From: Clostridium beijerinckii HUN142
GTDB taxonomy: Bacteria; Bacillota; Clostridia; Clostridiales; Clostridiaceae
Assembly: GCF_000621745.1 (NCBI RefSeq)
Contig: NZ_JHXK01000008.1
Span: forward strand, 124,001-188,000
Reading direction: 5' to 3'
DNA length: 64,000 nt
The position numbers and the translations under genes were made by a program. Positions 53,887-61,580 of the stretch are shown piece by piece. The first letter of the stretch is position 1; each line of letters starts with the position of its first letter. The notes beneath the pieces were generated by a model. That model did not search any database. It saw only the letters and a list, made by a program, of their open reading frames with translations, and was not told the DNA's origin.

Positions 53887-54297
53887 TTATCCAATCTCTT
53901 TTCCATTTAACGACTTTATTCTTTCTACAATAGAATTAGCTGCTCGACCTGGTCTATCACCTTCAGCTCTAATATTAGTTATCAGAACTTTTCCTCTGAT
54001 AGTAAACTCAAAATCCGCAGTTATAGTTCCTCGACAGGTTTCATCTTTATTACTGGTTTTTACACCTAAATCGTAAACCTCGGTTCTAATCCTACAACTG
54101 TATGGATAACGAATCGTACCAATCCCTTCTTCAACATAAACTACTTCAGATGCTTCTGGATATGTAAGATAATTTTTCTTCACACCTGATTTAAAGTCAT
54201 TTAGACTACCTTCTGTACCTTCATCTGAAGGACCCATCTTTAACAAATCATTTAGAGTTTGTAACATTTTTTGAAAATCAAGAGTTACTGTTGGCAT
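53887..54297 (-). CDS. Phage protein of unknown function
   Basis: A 136-residue protein with strong RBS AAAGGAGG. The second half is beta-rich (SEVVYVEEGIGTIRYPYSCRIRTEVYDLG). No family recognised. It is a separate unit with a strong terminator, so it may be cargo. Confidence 0.65.
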   Translation of the reverse strand: MPTVTLDFQKMLQTLNDLLKMGPSDEGTEGSLNDFKSGVKKNYLTYPEASEVVYVEEGIGTIRYPYSCRIRTEVYDLGVKTSNKDETCRGTITADFEFTIRGKVLITNIRAEGDRPGRAANSIVERIKSLNGKEIG

Positions 54298-54473
54298 ATA
54301 TGATTCCTCCTTTATTATTTATTCTAGGTTAGTATTTGCTAAAGCTTTTCTGATTAAACACATGTTTTTTAGGTAATTACTGCCTATCTGTTAAAATAAT
54401 CATAAAACACCACATTATTCAGTTTTCAAAGAACATTTTTATAATTTACTATGTCATATCTACAATTTGTGCA

Positions 54474-54866
54474 TTATTTAATAACTTTTAAAATAGATTT
54501 ATTTTTACTGTTTATATATTCTTCGCTGAACTCATTAATATAGTAATCAACATTTGCTTTTACTTTTAATAACCCTTTTTGCTTATCCCAACTTAAAGCA
54601 TATATTTTATTTATTCTTACTTCTGTATCATTTCCACATACTGTCCAACTATCATCCCACATATTTAATGGCGGAATATCCATATACAAATTAAAAGGAA
54701 GTATTAAATCTTGTGTTCTTATGCATCCTCTTGAATCCATACTGAAGAATAAACATCCAGTTTCATTTCTATTTATATCCTTCCCATGGCATTCTCCACC
54801 ATTTCTATAACTTCGCTTACAATACGCACATTCTAATCGGTTAGGTAAGTCCTTTGGTCTATTCAT
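54474..54866 (-). CDS. Phage protein with cysteine cluster, unknown
   Basis: A 130-residue protein starting at ATG 54866 with GTGGAGGG upstream (an ATG at 54890 is earlier but poorly placed). CAYCKRSYRNGGECHGKDINRNETGC suggests one zinc site. The C-terminal half (KIYALSWDKQKGLLKVKANVDYYINEF) is beta-like. No family recognised. Confidence 0.65.
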   Translation of the reverse strand: MNRPKDLPNRLECAYCKRSYRNGGECHGKDINRNETGCLFFSMDSRGCIRTQDLILPFNLYMDIPPLNMWDDSWTVCGNDTEVRINKIYALSWDKQKGLLKVKANVDYYINEFSEEYINSKNKSILKVIK

Positions 54867-54898
54867 CCTTAAAATCCCTCCACCATACATACTACGAT

Positions 54899-55057
54899 TT
54901 ACTCTCTAAACTTCTTCCCCACTTTATCATCCTTCTGAATATATCCCATTTCCCTAAGTTCCTTATTCAAAGCTTCTTTAATATCTAATCCTTCCTCCTC
55001 CATTCTCTTTTGTACTCTTGGAACCACTATATCAACTATATCTTTAATAATTCCCAT
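54899..55057 (-). CDS. Small phage protein of 52 residues
   Basis: A short gene with AGGAGCTATAAGG before ATG 55057. The product is highly charged and helical, beginning MGIIKDIVDIVVPRVQKR and ending KDDKVGKKFRE. It lies 32 bases upstream of the cysteine-cluster gene on the same strand. No function can be assigned. Confidence 0.6.
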   Translation of the reverse strand: MGIIKDIVDIVVPRVQKRMEEEGLDIKEALNKELREMGYIQKDDKVGKKFRE

Positions 55058-55076
55058 CCTTATAGCTCCTTTTTAG

Positions 55077-55108
55077 GAAGAGAGCTTTAATTAACTCTCT
55101 TCTTATTT
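55077..55108. terminator. Hairpin between divergent cargo units
   Basis: GAAGAGAG / CTCTCTTC (55077-55102) with TTATTTATCTTTT on the plus side. Confidence 0.5.
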
Positions 55109-55260
55109 ATCTTTTGCAGAACCTTAACATTAACATTGTAATCCCTACTAATGCCCCTTCCAGTCCCGCAATGCATTAATGAATATTTCTGTCATATTTC
55201 CACATAATAATTTTAGTCATTCAATGTATTCTCTAGCACATAAGAAAGAAGGCTAATCGA

Positions 55261-55578
55261 ATGAAAAAATTTATATATATTCTTTCTATATCCTTACTTT
55301 TATTATTTACTTTCAATGCAGTAACTGCCGTGGCTCAGCCAAAAATGTACTCACAAGGCTTTTATGACATGAAAGATTTGAATTTAGGTGAAGATGTTAC
55401 TTACAAAGTCCAAAACCATCACCCCCATGTTGAGGGCTTATTAATAATTCTTGATCCTGATAGAAAAATACAACAACTTGTAAGAATACCAGCTAGCGCC
55501 GCTCAAATTCCTATTACGTCTCTTAAGAATGACTATAGATTTATAATATATAATGATATTCTTTTAACTTTTTCTTAA
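55261..55578 (+). CDS. Small secreted protein A
   Basis: A 105-residue protein with a signal peptide (KKFIYILSISLLLLFTFNAV, cleavage near VAQ). The mature part begins YSQGFYDMKDLNLGEDVTYKVQN. It resembles the next gene's product: both have an N-terminal GxYxxKxLNL...YxxQN motif. RBS AGAAAGAAGG is moderate. It reads rightward among leftward genes. Confidence 0.75.
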   Translation: MKKFIYILSISLLLLFTFNAVTAVAQPKMYSQGFYDMKDLNLGEDVTYKVQNHHPHVEGLLIILDPDRKIQQLVRIPASAAQIPITSLKNDYRFIIYNDILLTFS

Positions 55579-55600
55579 ATTCTGAAAGGTGGCTTATCAA

Positions 55601-55924
55601 ATGAAAAAAATATTCCTTATACTTTCTTCTCTTTTACTTTTATCCTTTAGCATGAATAATTTAACCGTTAAAGCTGATACACTAAATATACAATTACATG
55701 AAGGTATTTATAATATAAAGGCTTTAAATTTAATGGAAAATACCAAATACAATATTCAAAATACCTCTGCTGGAACTATTTTTATGATGAGAATAGATGG
55801 CGATCAGCAGGTAATGGAATCACACCGTTTATTAGAAAACTCAACAAAATATAATATTGGTCCCTTTAAATATGTTGATAAAATTGTAATATTAGGCCCT
55901 GGTACTGTAACAATAACAGAATAG
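55601..55924 (+). CDS. Small secreted protein B (paralogue of A)
   Basis: A 107-residue secreted protein starting at ATG 55601 after AAAGGTGG; signal peptide cleavage near KAD. The mature part has LHEGIYNIKALNLMENTKYNIQN, parallel to protein A, and ends ILGPGTVTITE. The two genes are 22 bases apart and share one terminator. Probably lysogen-expressed surface or secreted cargo; function unknown. Confidence 0.75.
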   Translation: MKKIFLILSSLLLLSFSMNNLTVKADTLNIQLHEGIYNIKALNLMENTKYNIQNTSAGTIFMMRIDGDQQVMESHRLLENSTKYNIGPFKYVDKIVILGPGTVTITE

Positions 55925-55984
55925 ATATTTTCAAATTGCATAAAATATAATGATCTCAATAGACTATTATTTATAATATTTTTT

Positions 55985-56010
55985 TTGCCCCATTAATTGG
56001 GGCTTTTTAA
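55985..56010 (+). terminator. Terminator after the secreted pair
   Basis: GCCCC-ATTAATT-GGGGC followed by TTTTTAA. Confidence 0.8.
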
Positions 56011-56153
56011 TGTAAAAAATTATTTATCAAAATTTAGAATTATTTGAAGTTAGTCTTCATATAATTAAATGTAGTCTCTTCGCTATTACTTTATTGCTCC
56101 TTTACTTACGCTTTCATTCATAGTCATTTTTTTGCTTTTACCTTGTGATTTTT

Positions 56154-56173
56154 AAGCCCCTTTTTAGGGGCTT
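56154..56173. terminator. Hairpin after the early gene at 56196
   Basis: AAGCCCC-TTTTTA-GGGGCTT lies between two convergent units. T-runs are poor on both sides. Confidence 0.45.
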
Positions 56174-56195
56174 CCTTCATATTCCCACCAATTAA

Positions 56196-56975
56196 TTAAA
56201 TAGCATTTTTCATATTTATTTCTTTAAGCTTCTTTACTGCTTTATAATAAAAAGCTGTCTGCTTGCCATCCCATTTAACATTCAAGGTTTCACCGTTGTT
56301 GTAAATACTTACTACCTTGCCTATATGTCTTGTGCCTTTATACTCTATTTCTACCAGATCATTTTCCTCAAAATCTATAACATTATGAGCAAAGGTTGAT
56401 GGTTTAATATAGCTTTCCTTCTCATCAATATCTGTTTCTGCGCTTAAGATATGCAAGTCTATTTTTTCTTTAGGAATCTCAATTCTATATAATTCATCTT
56501 CATGATATTTTGGTTTTTGTAAGTATTCTAAGATCCATCCTTTAGGATTTATAACAATTGTCTTATCCTGCTTTTGAATTATTATATTAGCATCACCTTT
56601 ACGTTTAATGTATTCTGTAACGTGCATGTCCTTAAGTTTTTTAAGCTGCATATCATTTAACTTTCTATCTTGATTTACAAATAGAATTTCATCAGCTGGA
56701 AGCAGGTCTATATCTTTTTTTAACTCCAGTTCTTTTACTCCATCACTGTTAAAGTACAGTGTCTTTTCTTCAAGCTCCACAAGCAATGCTCCATATATTC
56801 TTTTAACCATTCTTGCTGCATTGGGTTTATATAGATTAATAATTTCTGCAAATTTATCTTTATGACTTTTGACTACTGGTGCATTCTCTTTTTTGGGCTC
56901 TTTAACTTCATTAAGCACTAAATCAAATATACTTATTTGACCATCTAAAACTTCATCCATTTTATTTTTAATCAT
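56196..56975 (-). CDS. Early phage protein, unknown
   Basis: A 259-residue protein. The ATG at 56975 overlaps the stop of the initiator gene (ATGATTAA), so the two are translationally coupled. The N-terminus contains GQISIFDLVL, a short motif also found near other replication-associated proteins. The C-terminal part (FEENDLVEIEYKGTRHIGKVVSIYNNGETLNVKW) looks like a small beta-barrel. Probably replication accessory; not certain. Confidence 0.65.
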   Translation of the reverse strand: MIKNKMDEVLDGQISIFDLVLNEVKEPKKENAPVVKSHKDKFAEIINLYKPNAARMVKRIYGALLVELEEKTLYFNSDGVKELELKKDIDLLPADEILFVNQDRKLNDMQLKKLKDMHVTEYIKRKGDANIIIQKQDKTIVINPKGWILEYLQKPKYHEDELYRIEIPKEKIDLHILSAETDIDEKESYIKPSTFAHNVIDFEENDLVEIEYKGTRHIGKVVSIYNNGETLNVKWDGKQTAFYYKAVKKLKEINMKNAI

Positions 56976-57801
56976 CGTTATCCCACCCAAGGAGCTTCTT
57001 TTCTAAGTTGTCATAGTCATAGTTTCTTGGCTCGAAATTATTAAATCTGAGTGCCTGCACCTCTTTATTCTTAGATATCTTAACTGGATTTTCTTTATCT
57101 ACATAATTACCTTCTAAGATCTTAATAAAATTATTTGGCTTTACTAACCAATCAAAGGTTACTGTCCAGTTCTTATTATTTTGACCTTTTAAGAAACTGC
57201 TGCATTTTATGTTTTCTATGGCTTGAAGCATTTTATCTTGTCCATATTCTTTAAGCCTTGCTTGAAGTAATTTATATCTGTTAGTGCCTTTATTTATGGA
57301 TATGAGCTTTTGAAGTCCAAGTTCATTCCACTTATCTATTATGGGTTGCACTTTAGTGCTACTAACTATATCTTTAGATATAGTATTTATATTATTAATT
57401 GTATTATTAAGTATTGTATTATTATCTTCACAGTTTTCCGAATACCCTCTGTCGATATCTCGAGTACCTCTATCGATATTTCGAACACCGCAGTCGATAT
57501 TCCGAGTACCCCCTATCGATATTTCGAGTAGCTTAATTATTCTAATTTCTATTGCTTTTGTACCAGCTTTGTATTTATAAGAAACACTTAAAAATCCTTT
57601 TTTCTCTAAGGATTTTATTATTTCACTACACCTGTTTTTAGATAAGCCAAAAAACTCAGCAAAATAGTCATTAGACGCAAAACATCCTTTTTCATTATCT
57701 AAGCTATCTATTTCAACTAAAAATAATTTTTCATTCATAGTTAAATGAGTATTCAGCCAAATTTCTTTTGGTATCCATATGCCTTTAAAATCTCTTTCCA
57801 C
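56968..57801 (-). CDS. Phage replication initiator with N-terminal HTH
   Basis: A 277-residue protein starting at GTG 57801 after GTGAGGCGAG. The N-terminal 95 residues are a winged helix (LTMNEKLFLVEIDSLDNEKGC, FFGLSKNRCSEIIKSLEKKGFLSVSYKYK). A linker contains a repeated RNIDRGT-like heptapeptide encoded by iterons. The C-terminal half has YKLLQARLKEYGQDKMLQAIENIKCSSFLKG, a form typical of DnaD-like/initiator proteins, and NWTVTFDWLVKPNNF. It should open the origin and load helicase. Confidence 0.8.
   Translation of the reverse strand: MERDFKGIWIPKEIWLNTHLTMNEKLFLVEIDSLDNEKGCFASNDYFAEFFGLSKNRCSEIIKSLEKKGFLSVSYKYKAGTKAIEIRIIKLLEISIGGTRNIDCGVRNIDRGTRDIDRGYSENCEDNNTILNNTINNINTISKDIVSSTKVQPIIDKWNELGLQKLISINKGTNRYKLLQARLKEYGQDKMLQAIENIKCSSFLKGQNNKNWTVTFDWLVKPNNFIKILEGNYVDKENPVKISKNKEVQALRFNNFEPRNYDYDNLEKKLLGWDNDD
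57367..57534. other. Probable phage replication origin (iterons plus AT-rich tract)
   Basis: Inside the initiator gene, four or five copies of a 21-bp direct repeat with core TCGATATYYCGARYAC (cores at 57453, 57474, 57495, 57517; a worn copy near 57430) lie next to a 58-base stretch (57367-57425) that is almost only A and T. Lambda-type phages carry origin iterons inside the O gene in this way. Confidence 0.75.
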
Positions 57802-57848
57802 AGTCTCGCCTCACTTTCATTATTTATAATTTCTATTAACTAAAAAAC

Positions 57849-58031
57849 TCAGCTGCATCTACTTAAAGCAACACAGCACCTTTTAAATATTTCAATAAAT
57901 TCTTCAGGTGTAGTCTTTTTATTAAAACTTTTCCTATTAAACCTTATGTCTTCTCTTGTCATAGCAAAAATAATATTAAAATCTTTTTTGCTGACTTTTG
58001 ATTTTAAATCATTTAAGAATTCTAAAACCAT
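57849..58031 (-). CDS. Small early phage protein
   Basis: A 60-residue protein, ATG 58031 after GGAGG. Helical; EFLNDLKSKVSKKDFNIIFAMTRED, and ends with CCVALSRCS. No family recognised. Confidence 0.6.
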   Translation of the reverse strand: MVLEFLNDLKSKVSKKDFNIIFAMTREDIRFNRKSFNKKTTPEEFIEIFKRCCVALSRCS

Positions 58032-58060
58032 TTACTTTTCCTCCATTTCAATTTATAATG

Positions 58061-58086
58061 GAGATACGGATCGCCATCCGTATCTC
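58061..58086. promoter_or_regulatory. 26-bp palindrome with 11-bp arms
   Basis: GAGATACGGAT-CGCC-ATCCGTATCTC. It follows a plus-strand TTTACT-N17-TATAAT (58031-58059) and lies upstream of the small gene at 58031 on the minus strand. Richer in G/C than the surroundings; could be an operator or RNA hairpin. Confidence 0.5.
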
Positions 58087-58097
58087 AAACACTTGTG

Positions 58098-58124
58098 AAC
58101 CTTTAATTAAGGTTCTTTTTTTAT
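58098..58124 (+). terminator. Terminator-like hairpin
   Basis: GAACCTT-TAATT-AAGGTTC followed on the plus strand by TTTTTTTATTT. Only the plus strand has the T-run. Confidence 0.55.
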
Positions 58125-58420
58125 TTATAAAGTTCATCTTCTTTCATGTTCTTATATTCATAAAAATCAATACATTTTTTTGTATTCACATCAGTAAATT
58201 CAACATATAAATCTCCACATTGATTAAAACAAACTTCCCCAGCAGTTACTGTATAGATATCATTAAGCAAATCATTTTCAACTGTAATAGTCCCATCTTT
58301 TATTTGCTTCCACATACGTCTTTTTCTTTCTGGAGCATACATTATTGTGTATTCACATTCTTCAGAATCACTTTTAATAACGTCATAGCCTATTTTCCAT
58401 AAGATTTCTATTATATTCAT
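58121..58420 (-). CDS. Early phage protein, unknown
   Basis: A 99-residue protein with RBS AAAGGAG. Mixed alpha/beta; GTITVENDLLNDIYTVTAGEVCFNQ in the middle. No family recognised. Confidence 0.6.
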   Translation of the reverse strand: MNIIEILWKIGYDVIKSDSEECEYTIMYAPERKRRMWKQIKDGTITVENDLLNDIYTVTAGEVCFNQCGDLYVEFTDVNTKKCIDFYEYKNMKEDELYK

Positions 58421-58455
58421 CTTCTGAATTTCTCCTTTAATATGTTTAAAATAAG

Positions 58456-58620
58456 TTAATTTGCTTTTAATATCTTTAGAGCATTATTTAAAACCTGAAG
58501 TCTTAGCTCTGGAGGACACATTTTCATAACAGCAGCAACTTGTAACTCTGCCATAAGCTCATCAAAGCCTTTTTTATCTTCTAATCCTATAATGGTTACC
58601 TTTAATTCATCGCCTTTCAT
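58456..58620 (-). CDS. Small early phage protein
   Basis: A 54-residue protein from ATG 58620, chosen because GGGGG lies 7 bases before it; the open frame continues upstream to 58710 overlapping the XRE gene. Helical: GFDELMAELQVAAVMKMCPPELRLQVL. No family recognised. Confidence 0.55.
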   Translation of the reverse strand: MKGDELKVTIIGLEDKKGFDELMAELQVAAVMKMCPPELRLQVLNNALKILKAN

Positions 58621-58676
58621 ATCCATTCCCCCGTAAATATAAATCATTTCATAATATGTTTTCTTATCACAATGTG

Positions 58677-59108
58677 TTACCTCGCAAACTTTATAGTTAT
58701 AATTGCACATACCATTTCATCAAGTGTTTTCATTATCATTTGCCAATCTTCTTTTTCATCTTCATCAACTTGACCATCACGTGAAATCTTAATCATTAAC
58801 TTCTTAATGCTCTCTAGATCTTCAAGCTCATCTAAAAATGTTAATACTGCTTCAGCTAAATGTTTAACTTCTATCTTTGGAAAAAGTTCTTTCCCTATCA
58901 AAGTATTTTGATAATGCTGCAAAATTAAATATGGACGATTATATATCTTAGCCATTTCAATTACTATGTTCTCTGGTGGTGTTCTCTTCCCACCTTCATA
59001 TGCTCTTAAACTATCAACAGATATATCTAGTAGTTCTGATGATTTTTCTTGAGTTAAGCTTGTACATTCTCTCGCTATTTGGTAAATATTTCTGTAGTAT
59101 TGTTCCAT
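58677..59108 (-). CDS. XRE-family phage regulator
   Basis: A 143-residue protein. N-terminal HTH: ARECTSLTQEKSSELLDISVDSLRAYEGGKRTPP, then IVIEMAKIY. The C-terminal half is helical and acidic (DEDEKEDWQMIMKTLDEM). RBS GGAGG. An operator copy lies at 59144-59158 just upstream, so it belongs to the early control circuit. Confidence 0.85.
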   Translation of the reverse strand: MEQYYRNIYQIARECTSLTQEKSSELLDISVDSLRAYEGGKRTPPENIVIEMAKIYNRPYLILQHYQNTLIGKELFPKIEVKHLAEAVLTFLDELEDLESIKKLMIKISRDGQVDEDEKEDWQMIMKTLDEMVCAIITIKFAR

Positions 59109-59143
59109 TTCTTTCCTCCAATGTATAAATTAAAATATATGTA

Positions 59144-59158
59144 TCCAAGTTTATTGGA
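59144..59158. promoter_or_regulatory. Operator copy O4 (TCCAAGTTTATTGGA)
   Basis: A dyad of the form TCCAA-N5-TTGGA located between the Cro-like gene and the next early gene. Confidence 0.7.
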
Positions 59159-59350
59159 CTATTTTTCAAAAAAAATTTTTGGATCAATTTTATAAAAATT
59201 AGATAATACCTTCGCTTTTGAAATAGTGAGTTCTACACTTCCATTTTCAAGCATAGAATATCCACTTTTACTACTATATCCAAGAATTTCTGCAATTTCT
59301 TTTTGCGTTTTTCCACTTTCTAACCTAAGTTTTTTTAACAATTGATTCAT
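59159..59350 (-). CDS. Cro-like XRE regulator
   Basis: A 63-residue HTH protein from ATG 59350 with AGGAGG 8 bases before. LRLESGKTQKEIAEILGYSSKSGYSMLENG is a classic HTH_3. Its size, and its place opposite the repressor, are those of Cro. Leftward transcription starts from the promoter at 59397-59425. Confidence 0.85.
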   Translation of the reverse strand: MNQLLKKLRLESGKTQKEIAEILGYSSKSGYSMLENGSVELTISKAKVLSNFYKIDPKIFFEK

Positions 59351-59368
59351 TCTACACACCTCCTAAAA

Positions 59369-59383
59369 TCCAATAATCTTGGA
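59369..59383. promoter_or_regulatory. Operator O1 (TCCAATAATCTTGGA)
   Basis: 15-bp TCCAA-N5-TTGGA dyad downstream of the leftward -10 box; a bound repressor would block transcript start. Confidence 0.8.
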
Positions 59384-59396
59384 CTACTATATTTTT

Positions 59397-59425
59397 ATAA
59401 TAATCCAAGGTTGCTGGATTGTCAA
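59397..59425 (-). promoter_or_regulatory. Leftward early promoter TTGACA-N17-TATTAT
   Basis: The -35 TTGACA (59420-59425) is perfect, the spacer is 17, and the -10 is TATTAT (59397-59402). Operator O2 fills the spacer. Confidence 0.85.
59404..59418. promoter_or_regulatory. Operator O2 (TCCAAGGTTGCTGGA)
   Basis: Dyad copy with a worn right half, lying between the -35 and -10 boxes of the leftward promoter. Confidence 0.8.
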
Positions 59426-59443
59426 TGCTTTTCAAAATAAAAA

Positions 59444-59458
59444 ACCAATTTTCTTGGA
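59444..59458. promoter_or_regulatory. Operator O3 (ACCAATTTTCTTGGA)
   Basis: Dyad copy near the start region of the rightward repressor transcript, 68 bases before its ATG; likely for autoregulation. Confidence 0.75.
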
Positions 59459-59525
59459 TATGACTTTTATTTATTTATGTAAATATGTACAATTATATTG
59501 AACTATTAATAAAGGAGATTATGAG

Positions 59526-59867
59526 ATGGATACATTATCAGATAGATTAAAAGAATTAAGAAAATCTAATAATTTAACGCAAGCTGAATTAGGTAAAATA
59601 CTTGGTGTAGGAAAAACCACAGTTTCTATGTATGAAACTGGCAATAGTACTCCTAGTGACGAAATTAAATTAAAAATTTCAGAATATTTCAATGTGTCGT
59701 TAGATTATCTCCTTGGAAAAACTGATGCAAAAAATTATACTGAAGATCCTAATATCACTATTGCACTTCATAGTGATACTGATTATGATGAACTTCCAAA
59801 AGAAGCTAAAGAAGAGATTAATAATTTTATTGAATATATAAAACAAAAATATAAAGATAAAAAATAA
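59526..59867 (+). CDS. CI-like XRE repressor
   Basis: A 113-residue protein: N-terminal HTH (LKELRKSNNLTQAELGKILGVGKTTVSMYETGNSTP) and YFNVSLDYLLGKTD, the linker usual in clostridial phage repressors. The C-terminal half is short with no protease domain. RBS AAAGGAG. It faces the Cro-like gene across three operators, so it is the lysogeny repressor. ImmA-like protease at 63166 may act on it. Confidence 0.88.
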   Translation: MDTLSDRLKELRKSNNLTQAELGKILGVGKTTVSMYETGNSTPSDEIKLKISEYFNVSLDYLLGKTDAKNYTEDPNITIALHSDTDYDELPKEAKEEINNFIEYIKQKYKDKK

Positions 59868-59898
59868 GGTGTTCTTTATGAACATCTATATTTTTAAA
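59865..59898 (+). repeat. AGGTGTTC hairpin, copy 2
   Basis: AGGTGTTC-TTTAT-GAACATCT at the end of the repressor gene, with TATATTTTT following. Confidence 0.65.
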
Positions 59899-59949
59899 TA
59901 TAGATTGTTATATTTTATCAAAATATCAATATAAAAGGAGATTTTTATC

Positions 59950-61497
59950 ATGCTAATTTTTATTATACTAGCTCTAATTATAACAATATTTGTTATTAAA
60001 AAATCTAAAACTAAATTGCAGAAAACACTAACTGAAACTGTATCTAACTTAAATAAAACAATAAGAGAGAAAGATGATATAATATCTGAACTTTCTAAAT
60101 ATCAAGATATTATCGACGTACAATCAAAATGTGATGAACTTCTATCTAATGCTCAAAATAAAGCGGAGTTAATAAAGAAAAGATATGAAACATTATTAAC
60201 CTTTGCTCAAATAGAAGCTGAAAAGATTAAAGAAAAATCATTATCTGCAAAAAAGCAAATGGATGAACAAATAAAAATAAGAAAAGTAGAATATGATAAC
60301 ATTTTATCCACTGCGGTAGAACAAAGTAAACAAATAATTTCAGATGCAAATATAAAAGCAGAAGAAATTGCAGGGGATGCTTACAAAGCTTTAAATAACC
60401 ATAAAGAGTTGGAACAAAAGGCCAAGGCAATGAAAAATGTTATAGAGGGTTATGGCAATAAATATATTATCCCAACTCATGGAATCCTTGATGAACTTGC
60501 AGATGATTTTGGTTATACCGAAGCTGGAATTGAACTAAAGAAATCACGACAAAAATCAAAATTTATGGTTGAAAACGGACTAACTGCAAAATGTGATTAT
60601 GTTGAAAATAATAGAAAGACTACTGCTATTAATTTTGTTACTGATGCTTTTAATGGTAAAGTTGATACAATTTTATCAACAGTAAAAAGTACAAACTACG
60701 GTATTTTAAAACAAAAAATTACTGATTCATATATACTTGTTAACAATTTAGGTGAAGCTTTCAGAAACGCTGTAATTACTCCAGAATATTTACAAGCTAG
60801 ACTTGATGAACTAAAATGGGCTGTTGCTGCCTTTGAATTGAAAGAAAAAGAAAAAGAAGAACAACGCCTTATCAAGGAACAAATTAGAGAAGAAGAAAGA
60901 GCTAGACGAGATTATGAAAAAGCTATAAAGGAAGCCGCTAAAGAAGAAGAGATGTTAAAGAAGCTTATGGAAAAAGCTCAGTTACAATTGCAAGAAGCTA
61001 ACGATCAGCAAAAAGCAGAATATGAATCTAAACTTATAGACTTACAAAAGAAATTACAAGAAGCTGAAGAAAAGAATCAAAGAGCTTTATCTATGGCACA
61101 GCAAACAAAATCTGGACATGTATATATAATCTCAAATGTCGGTTCGTTTGGTGAAGATGTTTATAAAATTGGTATGACTAGACGTTTAGATCCATTAGAT
61201 AGAGTAAAAGAACTAGGTGATGCAAGTGTACCTTTCACTTTTGATGTTCATAGCATGATTTTTAGCGATGATGCGCCAAAACTTGAAACTGAATTACATA
61301 AAATTTTTAACAAAAATCAAGTTAATAAAGTTAATCCTAAAAAAGAATTCTTTAAAGTTAATATTAATGATGTTAAATCACAAATAGAGAAAATGGGTAT
61401 TCAATCAAAATGGACAATGCTAGCTGAGGCTAAAGAGTATAGAGAAAGTTTAGCTATTGAAAATGAAATGAAAAACTCTGAAGAATTTGCTAGTTAA
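59950..61497 (+). CDS. DUF4041 / T5orf172 GIY-YIG-type protein, membrane-anchored
   Basis: A 515-residue protein. The first 17 residues form a transmembrane helix (FIILALIITIFVI). A long coiled coil follows (20-170), then the DUF4041 core (KYIIPTHGILDELADDFGYTEAG, VENNRKTTAINFVTDAFNGKVDTIL), a second charged coil (280-385) and a C-terminal T5orf172 domain: GHVYIISNVGSFGEDVYKIGMTRRLDP with the GIY-YIG-like VYII/YKIG pair, and LETELHKIF. Such proteins are frequent in prophage immunity regions. The nuclease-like end and membrane anchor suggest DNA-entry control, which is inference. RBS AAAAGGAG. Confidence 0.85.
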   Translation: MLIFIILALIITIFVIKKSKTKLQKTLTETVSNLNKTIREKDDIISELSKYQDIIDVQSKCDELLSNAQNKAELIKKRYETLLTFAQIEAEKIKEKSLSAKKQMDEQIKIRKVEYDNILSTAVEQSKQIISDANIKAEEIAGDAYKALNNHKELEQKAKAMKNVIEGYGNKYIIPTHGILDELADDFGYTEAGIELKKSRQKSKFMVENGLTAKCDYVENNRKTTAINFVTDAFNGKVDTILSTVKSTNYGILKQKITDSYILVNNLGEAFRNAVITPEYLQARLDELKWAVAAFELKEKEKEEQRLIKEQIREEERARRDYEKAIKEAAKEEEMLKKLMEKAQLQLQEANDQQKAEYESKLIDLQKKLQEAEEKNQRALSMAQQTKSGHVYIISNVGSFGEDVYKIGMTRRLDPLDRVKELGDASVPFTFDVHSMIFSDDAPKLETELHKIFNKNQVNKVNPKKEFFKVNINDVKSQIEKMGIQSKWTMLAEAKEYRESLAIENEMKNSEEFAS

Positions 61498-61499
61498 TA

Positions 61500-61533
61500 A
61501 AGGTGTTCATCACGAACACCTTTATTTTTAAAT
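61500..61533 (+). terminator. AGGTGTTC hairpin, copy 3 (terminator)
   Basis: AGGTGTTC-ATCAC-GAACACCT followed by TTATTTTTAAA, right behind the DUF4041 gene. Confidence 0.75.
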
Positions 61534-61580
61534 ATATATTTGAATAATTATATAACTATTTTTGAATGGGGTGATTAATA

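Noticed and set aside
57430..57534. Short tandem repeats as a CRISPR array
   Set aside because: The units are contiguous 21-bp repeats inside a conserved type of initiator gene; origin iterons explain them.
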